Below, one piece after another: positions 7,623-16,318 of a stretch of 64,000 nt of DNA. The position numbers were made by a program, and so were the translations under genes. Below the pieces are notes generated by a model. The model was not told the origin of the DNA and ran no database searches. It saw nothing but the letters and a program-made list of their open reading frames with translations. This DNA is from Cellulomonas sp. WB94 (GTDB lineage Bacteria; Actinomycetota; Actinomycetes; Actinomycetales; Cellulomonadaceae): NCBI RefSeq assembly GCF_003115775.1, contig NZ_QEES01000002.1:682001-746000 (forward strand). The letters run 5' to 3'. The stretch's first letter is position 1; every line of letters begins with the position of its first letter.

Positions 7623-9019
7623 GCTGCCCACTCCTGCCATCCGTTGTCTCCGAGGTAGTACGCACCGGTCGAGGTCTCGCTGGACGTCGAGGCGCCGAGG
7701 GCGAACGAGAGCCCCCCGATCGCCGGCGCCTCGAGACCGAGCGCGGCGTCCACGAGGTTGGACGAGTTCACGTCCAGGAACTGCGCGGTGACCTCGCCGT
7801 TCGCCCTGGCCTGCTGGAAGATCAGCGGAACCGCTGTCGCCTGCGCCATCGACGAGCCACCGGGGACGACCGCGAGCACGCCGATGCCCTGGAGCGCCGC
7901 GGTGACCTGCGACCGGTTGGCGGCGGTCACGTCGAACGAGGCGGAGACCTGCACCCCCTTGCCGCCGCCACCCTGGAGCGGGATGCCTGCCAGAGCCGTC
8001 AGCGACCCCGCGCCCTCAGCGGTCGCCGCACCGTCGTATGAGACCCCGGTGATGGTGTAGCTCTCGTCCATGGTCGTCGCGACGACCATCTCGATGCCCG
8101 CGGAGCCCTCCCCGCCGGCGCCCCAGCTGCCGTCGGTCGACGACAGCCCGAGCTGAACGGCCGCCTCGGCGTCGAGCGTGACCTTGTTGTAGACCGTCGT
8201 GGACCCGGTGACGTGGTCGAACTTCACACCGAGCGCGCTCTGGTAGTCGGCCGAGGCGCTCCCGCCCGCGGTGATCCCACCGACCGCCGCGCTTCCGTTC
8301 GCCGAGACACCACCCTCGTAGTACGACGCGTCAGGTGCGGGCGGCGTGTAGTCGTGGCCCGCGACCTTGTCCCAGAGCCAGCTGAGGACCTCGACGCCCA
8401 CCCCGGCGCCCGGCACGAGGGCGCTCGCCACGGACGTGGTGCCCTCCTTCGCGACGGTCCGCTCGACCCAGCCCGTGAACTCGTCCGCCTCGGCCTTCGA
8501 GTCGAAGGTGTACTCGACTCCCGTGCCGACGAAGGCCCCGGCGGACACCGATGCCTCGGCACCGAGCTCACCGCCGTACTCGCCGATGAAGAGCTTGCCC
8601 TGCGCCTCGCCGGCGCTCAGCGACGCGTCCGCGCCGAGCTCGCCGCCGACCGTGACCTTGTACGTCCCGTCGCTCCGCTGCTCGACCGACATGTCACCGC
8701 TCGAGCCGAGCGAGATGAACGACACGCTCACGCCGGCCTCGAGATGCGTGCCGTCCTTCTGCACCGTGCACGGGCCCTCGGGTGGCCCGTCCGGGACGGC
8801 GGGCCCCGCCGTGTCGGAGCCGCACGTCGTGCCGAACGCCGAGCAGAGCTTCGCGGCGATCTGGTTGCCCAGCGGGGTCGCCAGCATGAGGAGCGACATG
8901 ATGATCACGGCCACGAACATGGTCGCGCCGAGGTACTCGACGCTGCCGGCACCCTCGTCACGCGAGGCCGCCGCGCGCCGCCAGAACGAGGCCGGCGTCC
9001 TGCGGTCGGTGGTGCGCAT
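7610..9019 (-). CDS. large Flp-pilin-like surface protein with long beta-rich ectodomain
   Basis: The 469-residue protein has the N-terminus of a Flp/TadE pilin: a charged leader, Gly23, then AGSVEY with Glu at +5 after the predicted TadV cleavage site, and a hydrophobic helix at residues 31-50. Normal Flp pilins stop there, but this one continues for about 420 residues. The ectodomain is rich in Gly, Ser, Ala and Thr and has two near-identical segments, GGELGADASLSAG (125-137) and GGELGAEASVSAG (149-161). It also has cysteines near residues 59, 66 and 84 and one near the C-terminus. I recognise no family for the ectodomain. Position and N-terminus suggest a minor pilin, adhesin or tip protein. 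Confidence 0.7.
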   Translation of the reverse strand: MRTTDRRTPASFWRRAAASRDEGAGSVEYLGATMFVAVIIMSLLMLATPLGNQIAAKLCSAFGTTCGSDTAGPAVPDGPPEGPCTVQKDGTHLEAGVSVSFISLGSSGDMSVEQRSDGTYKVTVGGELGADASLSAGEAQGKLFIGEYGGELGAEASVSAGAFVGTGVEYTFDSKAEADEFTGWVERTVAKEGTTSVASALVPGAGVGVEVLSWLWDKVAGHDYTPPAPDASYYEGGVSANGSAAVGGITAGGSASADYQSALGVKFDHVTGSTTVYNKVTLDAEAAVQLGLSSTDGSWGAGGEGSAGIEMVVATTMDESYTITGVSYDGAATAEGAGSLTALAGIPLQGGGGKGVQVSASFDVTAANRSQVTAALQGIGVLAVVPGGSSMAQATAVPLIFQQARANGEVTAQFLDVNSSNLVDAALGLEAPAIGGLSFALGASTSSETSTGAYYLGDNGWQEWAACAA

Positions 9020-9043
9020 GCGGGACCTCCGGCGAGTCGTGGG

Positions 9044-10582
9044 TCAGGGTGCCTGGACGGGGACGTCGGCGAGGCGGAAGCGCTCGGGGACGTCGATGGT
9101 GACGGTCGAGCCGCCCGGGTCCGGCCACAGCACGGTCGCCGTCACGGACTCGCCCTGCTTCATGGCCGCGACGAACCACTCGTCGGCGACGATCGCCCGC
9201 AGGTCCTTGTCCGTGCTCGACGCGCCGCGGACGTAGTCCGAGGGGTAGTACCGGGCCGCGGCACCGAGGAGGGTCACGTTGTGTGCGCCCGCGCCCATCG
9301 CGTAGGCGCTCAGGCCGCGTGAGATCGCCCGGCCCTGGACGAAGTCCCCGAAGATCCCGGTCGGCTGACCGGTCCCGGAGGCGGTGCGCTTCACCTCGAG
9401 GCTGCCCACCAGGTAGGCGCCGACGCGCCGGACCGACGCCGCACGCACCGTGAACCCCGGCACCGCGGTCACCTCGACCGCGGTGGGCCCGCTCGCGCTG
9501 GGGCCCGTGGCATCCGGGACCGCCACGGCGGCACCGGCGACCTCGACGGTCGCGCCCGCCGACTTGGCGGTGAAGCGGATCTCGACGCGCCGGTTGGCCG
9601 CACGGGCCTCCGGCGTCGTCCCGGCCACGGCCGGCTCGCTCTCCCCGCGCCCCTCACCGGTCACGGCGAAGCCCCCGCCGAGCGCGGGGACCAGGCGGTC
9701 GACGACCGACTGGGCGCGACGCACCGACAGGTCCTGGTTGTACGCGTCCGAGGCCACGTCGTCGGTGTGCCCGGTGACGTGCACCTCACCCTCGGCACCC
9801 TTGGCCTTGATCGCGGCCGCTGCGGAGTCGACGACGGCCTGTGCCGCGGGGGTGAGGTCGGCCTGGTCGACGGCGAACAGGACGTCCGACGCGAGCGACA
9901 CGGTGACCTCCTCCTGCGTGACACGGGTCGACGAGGAGTCGTCGAACGCGACCGAGAAGGCGTCGATCGGCGCGCTCACGTAGGTGATCTGCCCCGTGCG
10001 CCCGAGCTCGACGGGAGTCGTCGCCAGCTCCTCCGACGCGCTCAGCCTGACCACCGGGACGTCCGCCACGAGACCGAGGTACGGGAAGAGGACCCCGACC
10101 GTGTCGCCTGCGGGCGCGCCGTAGAAGCCCTGGCTCGTCGACGGCTTCCCCGCGGTCGCCGCGAGGTAGTCCCGAGTCACCGCAGGCTGCTCCTTGTCGT
10201 CCGTCCCCGGGGGGTACACGGTCGCGGACGAGAGATCGACCAGCCTGACCGCGTTCGGTCCGACCGGCCCTGTCGTCGTCTTGAGCGCCTGCCCCACGCT
10301 GAAGCTCGCGCCTGCCGGGGCACCTGCCGCGATGCGGTACTCGACCGTGAGGAGTGCGACGCCGTCCTTGACCTGGACCGGCGCGACCTGGACCTCCACC
10401 GGGACCGAGAGATAGGTCCCCTGAGCCGTCACGGGCTGCGGGCCGGAGGTCGGCTCGACGCTCGCGCTCGCGGTGCCGCTCGGAGCTGCGGTCAGGGACG
10501 CGGTCGGGTTCGGCTCGGTGCCCGCGGTGCAGGCGGTGAGCAGCACGAGGCACGCGACCAGACCGGTGAGGGCACGACGCAC
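9044..10582 (-). CDS. lipoprotein with OmpA-like peptidoglycan-binding domain
   Basis: The protein has 512 residues. The GTG start follows GGAAGGA at good spacing and gives a lipoprotein signal with lipobox LLTAC (Cys18). A Ser/Thr/Pro-rich linker and an unassigned beta domain (about 55-215) lead to an OmpA-like domain (about 225-340). That domain has the binding motif TGHTDDVASDAYNQDLS plus RRAQSVVDRL and ANRRVEI. A further 170-residue domain of unknown type follows. OmpA domains grip the peptide stem of peptidoglycan. In a Gram-positive this would tie the pilus machine to the wall. It lies between the Flp pilin and the large pilin-like protein and is probably co-transcribed with them. Confidence 0.8.
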   Translation of the reverse strand: MRRALTGLVACLVLLTACTAGTEPNPTASLTAAPSGTASASVEPTSGPQPVTAQGTYLSVPVEVQVAPVQVKDGVALLTVEYRIAAGAPAGASFSVGQALKTTTGPVGPNAVRLVDLSSATVYPPGTDDKEQPAVTRDYLAATAGKPSTSQGFYGAPAGDTVGVLFPYLGLVADVPVVRLSASEELATTPVELGRTGQITYVSAPIDAFSVAFDDSSSTRVTQEEVTVSLASDVLFAVDQADLTPAAQAVVDSAAAAIKAKGAEGEVHVTGHTDDVASDAYNQDLSVRRAQSVVDRLVPALGGGFAVTGEGRGESEPAVAGTTPEARAANRRVEIRFTAKSAGATVEVAGAAVAVPDATGPSASGPTAVEVTAVPGFTVRAASVRRVGAYLVGSLEVKRTASGTGQPTGIFGDFVQGRAISRGLSAYAMGAGAHNVTLLGAAARYYPSDYVRGASSTDKDLRAIVADEWFVAAMKQGESVTATVLWPDPGGSTVTIDVPERFRLADVPVQAP

Positions 10583-10653
10583 GAAGGTTCCTTCCAGAGG
10601 AGGACAGGGCGAGGGCCGGGCGCCGACCTCGGACGCCCGGCCCCGACCGTATG

Positions 10654-10875
10654 TCAGAAGCTGTCGATCGCCGACTGGATCTTGGTGCCGATCGCCGCAC
10701 CGAGCGTCGGGCCGAGAGCCACGAGGGCGATGATGATCGCCGCGACGACGAGGATGATGCCGACGTACTCGACGGCGCCCTGACCGCTGTCGTCGCTGCG
10801 GTGGAGCCGCCCGCGCACTGCGCCCACAACGGCGAGGCGAGCGGCAGCGACCTTGCGGACGAGGTTCTCCATCAT
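10654..10875 (-). CDS. flp: Flp/Tad type IVb major pilin
   Basis: This 73-residue prepilin has a 31-residue basic leader ending in DDSG, then QGAVEYVGIILV with Glu at +5, the standard site for TadV-type prepilin peptidase cleavage and methylation. The mature peptide is about 42 residues, almost all of it the hydrophobic assembly helix (IILVVAAIIIALVALG). Two ATG codons are adjacent; AAGGAG lies 6 nt before the first. A terminator separates it from the regulator gene upstream, so it may have its own promoter and be made in larger amounts than the assembly proteins. Confidence 0.92.
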   Translation of the reverse strand: MMENLVRKVAAARLAVVGAVRGRLHRSDDSGQGAVEYVGIILVVAAIIIALVALGPTLGAAIGTKIQSAIDSF

Positions 10876-11004
10876 GACGATCTCCTTCACGTTGACCACG
10901 GGACCCTCGAGGGGCCACCTGCGGAGCTGAGCCGCTCTGCCACCTGCAACGCTAGGGAAGCGGACAGATCGGGACGACCTGCCCAGGGCCCACCGCGGGC
11001 CCAA

Positions 11005-11032
11005 TCATCGTGGGCCCACAGGCCCACGATGA
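11005..11032 (-). terminator. hairpin ending the pilus assembly/two-component transcript
   Basis: Arms of 12 nt (TCATCGTGGGCC and its complement) surround the 4-nt loop CACA. The hairpin coincides with the last codons of the response-regulator reading frame, whose stop is its first three bases. It separates the assembly and regulatory genes from the downstream flp unit. Confidence 0.7.
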
Positions 11033-11633
11033 CCCTGGTGCCACAGCGCCATGGCCTGGCCGCGCGACGCGACGCCGAGCTTGGCGAAGATCGAGTTGAT
11101 GTGGTTCTTGACGGTCTTCTCGCTGAGGAACAGCTCGCCGGCGATCTCCGGGTTCGCCAGCCCGGCGGCGGCGAGCTCCATGATCTCGCTCTCGCGGACC
11201 GACAGGACCGACGGCGCCGACGGGCCGCGCGGCGACTCACGCCTGCTCCCCCACGGCGCCAGGCCCGCGGTGAACGTGCCCCGAGCAGGCATGCCTGGAG
11301 GGCCGCCAGGATGCCCTCGGGCGGCAGCGAGCCGTGGATGATGTAGCCGGACGCACCGAGCCTCATCGCGTCGGCGACCACGTCGGAGTCGTCGGTGTTC
11401 GTGAGCATGACGACCTTGCAGCGTTCGAGGAGGCCAGGCAACGCGCCGATCCCGTCCAGCACCGGCATCCGCACGTCGAGCAGCGCGATGTCGACGTCGA
11501 ACGTCTGCGCGGCCTCGAGCGCCTCCAGACCGTTCGCCGCCTCACGCACCTCCTCGACGCCGGCGAGCCCGGCGAGCGATGCCCGCAGACCCAGCCGGAT
11601 CAGCGCGTTGTCGTCGACGACGAGGATCTTCAC
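11005..11633 (-). pseudogene. NarL/LuxR-family response regulator, split by a 1-nt frameshift
   Basis: The receiver domain is read in one frame: MKILVVDDNALIRLGL, phospho-acceptor Asp53 in LLDVRMP, then GASGYIIHG up to [10 protein letters not shown]. The DNA-binding domain is in another frame: [15 protein letters not shown], then [19 protein letters not shown]. Restoring one base in the GGGG run at 11279-11282 joins them as [13 protein letters not shown] and gives a normal protein of about 208 residues. As the sequence stands, translation from the receiver passes into an Arg/Ser-rich wrong frame to 10887. It overlaps the kinase gene by 4 nt and is its obvious partner. A sequencing error in the homopolymer is an equally good explanation. 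Confidence 0.8.
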
Positions 11634-12853
11634 CGCACGGCCTCCTTCTCCTGCTGCAGGCGGACGTCGACCGACGTCCCCCGACCCGGCCGACCGGTGA
11701 CCCGGACGTCGCCGCCGTGCAGCGCAGCGCGTTCACGGATGCCGAGCAGCCCGAAGTGCTCCTGGCCGTCCTGCGGGACGAGGAGCTCCAGCTCCGTGCC
11801 GGGGTCCGCCATGAGCCCGCGGCCGTCGTCGGTCACCACGAGCCGGACGACGTCGTCGTCGTCGTCCCAGGTCGCTCGCACCGTGACGAGTCCCGCCCCC
11901 GCATGCCGGCGGACGTTCTCGAGCGCCTCGAGCAGGATCGACCGCAGGTCGTCCGCGGCCGCGGCGGCCAGACTCGCGAGGCCGTCGTCGATCTCGGCGT
12001 CGACGGCGATCTCGGTGCGCTCGGACCACTGCCGGCACAGCGTCGCGAGCATCAGGTGCGGCGGCTCCGAGGCCCGGCGGAGCTCGCCGAGCGCGAACCG
12101 CGTCGCGGTGTGCGCGGCCCCGCACGCCGACTCGAGCTGAGCGGCGAGGTCCTGGACCGAGTCCTGCGCCGAGGTGTCGCGCAGCTGCCGCGTCAGCGCC
12201 TGGGTGAGCATCACGATCCCCGCGAGGTCGCCGGCCACGGTGTCATGGAGGTCGCGGGCCATCCTGACCCGCTCGAGGGTCGCCGCCCGGTCCGCCTGCA
12301 CGTGTCGCAGCTCGTGGGCGATCGACGCCTGGGCCCGCAGACCGGCACCGATCCGTGAGCCCGCCCAGGCCATCGCGACGACGACCACGGGTGCACCCGT
12401 CACGAGCGCCCAGTGCGGCTCGTCCGGCGCCTCGTTGATCGACACGAGCACGAGCAGCGCGATCGGGGCGGCCATGACGACCGCGAGCTGGAAGCCGACG
12501 GCCGCACCAAACAGCGCGACCGTCGCTGCTGCGTACATCACCATCGGCTCGAACTCGGGCGTCACCCAGACGACGATCGCGGTGATCACCAGGTCGGCGG
12601 CGAGCAGCACGCCCGACCGGCTCAGCTGGTCGCCGCGCCGCTGCCACGTCCGCGCCGGGACGTAGGAGAACGGGACAGCCAGGACGGAGAACGTCAGGGC
12701 CACGCCCGTGAGCGTGCCGGAGACCACGGCGTCAAGGACGCCGAGTGCCAGGACGGCGAGCCGGACATGGCACAGGAGCCGCACGACGCTCCCGATGGCC
12801 TCGACGTCGACCGCCGGCTCCCTGCCTGTCAGCCGTACGTCAGAAGATGTCAC
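11630..12853 (-). CDS. NarX/DesK-type sensor histidine kinase
   Basis: The 407-residue kinase has about five or six hydrophobic helices in residues 25-165, a short coiled linker, then a HisKA_3 dimerisation domain with the phospho-acceptor His203 in MARDLHDTVAGDL. The C-terminal ATPase domain shows ENVRRHA (N box), DDGRGL (G1) and GHFGLLGI-like EHFGLLGIRERA. There is no large extracellular domain, so the stimulus is probably sensed in or at the membrane. The GTG start overlaps the end of tadC by 14 nt, and the regulator gene overlaps its stop, so it is embedded in the pilus operon and probably controls it. Confidence 0.93.
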   Translation of the reverse strand: MTSSDVRLTGREPAVDVEAIGSVVRLLCHVRLAVLALGVLDAVVSGTLTGVALTFSVLAVPFSYVPARTWQRRGDQLSRSGVLLAADLVITAIVVWVTPEFEPMVMYAAATVALFGAAVGFQLAVVMAAPIALLVLVSINEAPDEPHWALVTGAPVVVVAMAWAGSRIGAGLRAQASIAHELRHVQADRAATLERVRMARDLHDTVAGDLAGIVMLTQALTRQLRDTSAQDSVQDLAAQLESACGAAHTATRFALGELRRASEPPHLMLATLCRQWSERTEIAVDAEIDDGLASLAAAAADDLRSILLEALENVRRHAGAGLVTVRATWDDDDDVVRLVVTDDGRGLMADPGTELELLVPQDGQEHFGLLGIRERAALHGGDVRVTGRPGRGTSVDVRLQQEKEAVR

Positions 12854-13724
12854 GGAACGAGTCCATGTTGGCCAGCAGCACGGCCGCGACCATGAGCAGC
12901 AGCGCGCCCGGCACGATCGTCGTGGTGATCACGAGCGACACCTTGGGTGCCGCCTTGGCAGCCTGCTGACGGACACGCTGCCCGTACTCCTGCCGCACGT
13001 CCGCGGCGATGCCCGTCAGCGCGTCGGACAGCGGGACACCGAGCTCCTCGGCCTGCAGCATCGCCGTCACGAACGTCCCGACGGCCTCCGACCGGGTCCG
13101 GTCCCGCAGACCGAGGAACGCCTGCCGGCGCGAGACGCCGACCGACATCTCCCGCAGCGCCGTCGTCATCTCCTGGGCCAACGGCCCCTCGTGGAACTCG
13201 CAGACCCGCTCGACCGCCTGGCGGAACGCCAGACCCGCGGCGACCGTCACCCCGAGGACGTCGAGGAAGTCCGGCAGCTCGGTCTCGATCTGGGCCTGGC
13301 GCCGCCGACCCGTCGTCACGAGCCATACCCGCATCCACGAGCACAGGACGGCCCCGAGGAGGAAGCCGACGGAGGTCTGGCCGAGCACGGCGAAGATCAC
13401 CACGAGGATCCCGGACAGGACGAGGAACCCCATCTGGCGTCGGACGTACACCGTCACGGTGATGCCGTCGGGACGTCCGGCACGGCGGATGGTCTCGTCC
13501 AGGCGGCCGAGCCGCGCGCTTCCGTACGTCCGCATCGCGGTGCCGACCAGCCGCTTGCCCAGCAGGTCGAGCAGGGGGACGAGACCGCGGACCTGACGCA
13601 CGTCGCCGTGCGCGGAGCGCATCGATGCCTCGACGTCCTCCAGGCCCGTCGTGCGCATCATCTGCGCCCCGACGATGCCGACGACGGTCAGCGCAGCGGC
13701 GAACAGCGGGATCAGGAGCACCAC
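12840..13724 (-). CDS. tadC: Tad pilus inner-membrane platform protein TadC
   Basis: This 294-residue protein belongs to the type II secretion F (GspF) family and with TadB forms the membrane platform on which Flp pilins assemble. It starts with a hydrophobic helix, has two more near residues 95-135, a cytoplasmic helical domain (including LPDFLDVLGVTVAAGLAFRQAVERV split around the GspF core), and a final helix before NMDSFRDIF. Its start is 1 nt after the tadB stop, with no room for an independent promoter, and its end overlaps the kinase start. Confidence 0.9.
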   Translation of the reverse strand: MVLLIPLFAAALTVVGIVGAQMMRTTGLEDVEASMRSAHGDVRQVRGLVPLLDLLGKRLVGTAMRTYGSARLGRLDETIRRAGRPDGITVTVYVRRQMGFLVLSGILVVIFAVLGQTSVGFLLGAVLCSWMRVWLVTTGRRRQAQIETELPDFLDVLGVTVAAGLAFRQAVERVCEFHEGPLAQEMTTALREMSVGVSRRQAFLGLRDRTRSEAVGTFVTAMLQAEELGVPLSDALTGIAADVRQEYGQRVRQQAAKAAPKVSLVITTTIVPGALLLMVAAVLLANMDSFRDIF

Positions 13725-13725
13725 G

Positions 13726-14645
13726 TCAGATGTCCACCTTCGTGAGCCGCTGGATCGCGATGAACCCGACGGCGAACAGGCTCGTCGCGACCACGACGAC
13801 GATCTGCCCGACGAGCGTGCCGAGCATCAGGTCGAGCGATCCGGGCGAGATCACGTTCATCAGGAACATCGACCCGACCCCGATGAGGATCACGGCGTAC
13901 CCGGAGAACGCCGCGCCGACGGTCGCCGTCTTGATCTCCCGACGCAGCTGACGGCGCTCCTCGAGCGTCGAGGCGATGTTCGACAGCGCCGAGACGAGCG
14001 CACCGCCGGCCTTCCCCTGGATGATCAGCGTCTGCACGAGCACGAGCAGCTCGCGCGACGGGAGTCGCGCCGACAGGTGCTGGAGCGCGGACGCCAACGA
14101 CTGCCCGACCGCGAGCTCGGCGCTGACCTGGGCGAGCTCGGCCGACGCAGGGTCGTCCATCTCGCGCGCGGCCAGCTCGATCGACCGGGACACACCGAGA
14201 CCCGCCGAGGCCCCGTTGGCGAGCAGCCGAGCCAGCTCGGGGAGCTGAGTCACGAACTTCTCGATGCGCGCCTGGCGACGGCGGTCGAGCCACTTCTTGA
14301 ACGACATCACCACGGCGATCCCGGCGGCGAACGAACCGTACCGACCCACCAGCGGCTGCGTCCCGAGCACCCCGACGGTCGTCGCCGCCGCGACACCGAG
14401 CAGGACGCCCGTCGGCGACCAGCCCACGAGCCCCGATCCGGCGAGGAGCGCCGAGAGCCGCGCGCCCCACGTCGTGCGCCGGACCTGCTCGTCGAGCGTC
14501 GCCAGCACGTGGTTGCGCCACGCCGGCCGAGAGTCGACGGCGGCGAGCAGCCGTCGCCGGTACGCACGGTTCTCCTGGAGGACCGAGGTCGTGACGACGG
14601 CCAGGACGAGCGTGGCGAACAGGATGGTCAGGATCGGGCCGACGG

Positions 14646-14649
<4 letters not shown>
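13726..14649 (-). CDS. tadB: Tad pilus inner-membrane platform protein TadB
   Basis: This 307-residue GspF-family protein begins with an N-terminal helix, a cytoplasmic charged linker, two helices near residues 75-110, a GspF domain with FVTQLPELARLLANGASAG and MDDPASAELAQVSAELAVG, and two C-terminal helices. Its start overlaps the tadA stop (ATGA), so it is translated with the motor ATPase it must contact. The pair tadB-tadC is the standard heteromeric platform of Tad systems. Confidence 0.92.
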
Positions 14650-15938
<1,289 letters not shown>

Positions 15939-15940
15939 CG

Positions 15941-16318
15941 TCAGCCTTCCGGGAGGTCGGCGTCACGCGTGACAGTGAACGAGCTCGAGGTGATCCCGGG
16001 CAGCACGATCGGGACGCGGACCTCGAGCCGCACGCAACGACCCGCGCAGGACGGCACGGCCGCCGTGCCCGTCGTCAGCGACTCGATGGGGGCCCAGCTC
16101 GGCAGCTGGCGCTCCACCTCGGTCCGCACGTCGTGACCGAGCGTCGCCGCCCGGGCGCCGTCGCGCGCAGCCTTCTCGGTCGCCGCCCCGATCTGGGCCA
16201 GGAACAGCCCCTGCACGCACATCGACGCGACGACGAGCAGGATCGCCACGAGGCCGATGAGCTCGACGGACGCGGCTCCGCGGTCCGACGCGCCGACGGC
16301 CTGCCGCAACGCCCTCAT
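15941..16318 (-). CDS. TadE-family pseudopilin
   Basis: The 125-residue protein has a 14-residue basic leader, then Gly14 and AASVEL with Glu at +5, the TadV cleavage pattern, followed by a hydrophobic helix (IGLVAILLVVASMCVQGLF). The mature C-terminal domain is beta-rich with a cysteine pair (SCAGRC). TadE proteins are minor pseudopilins needed for Flp pilus assembly. Its start overlaps the stop of the CpaE-TadE fusion gene (ATGA), giving two consecutive TadE-type modules in the operon. Confidence 0.88.
   Translation of the reverse strand: MRALRQAVGASDRGAASVELIGLVAILLVVASMCVQGLFLAQIGAATEKAARDGARAATLGHDVRTEVERQLPSWAPIESLTTGTAAVPSCAGRCVRLEVRVPIVLPGITSSSFTVTRDADLPEG

Noticed and set aside
10887-11004. 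Translation of the response regulator to 10887 in the receiver frame as a natural 248-residue protein
   Set aside because: After the receiver the product is Arg/Ser-rich and unlike any output domain, while a perfect LuxR helix-turn-helix lies in the neighbouring frame.
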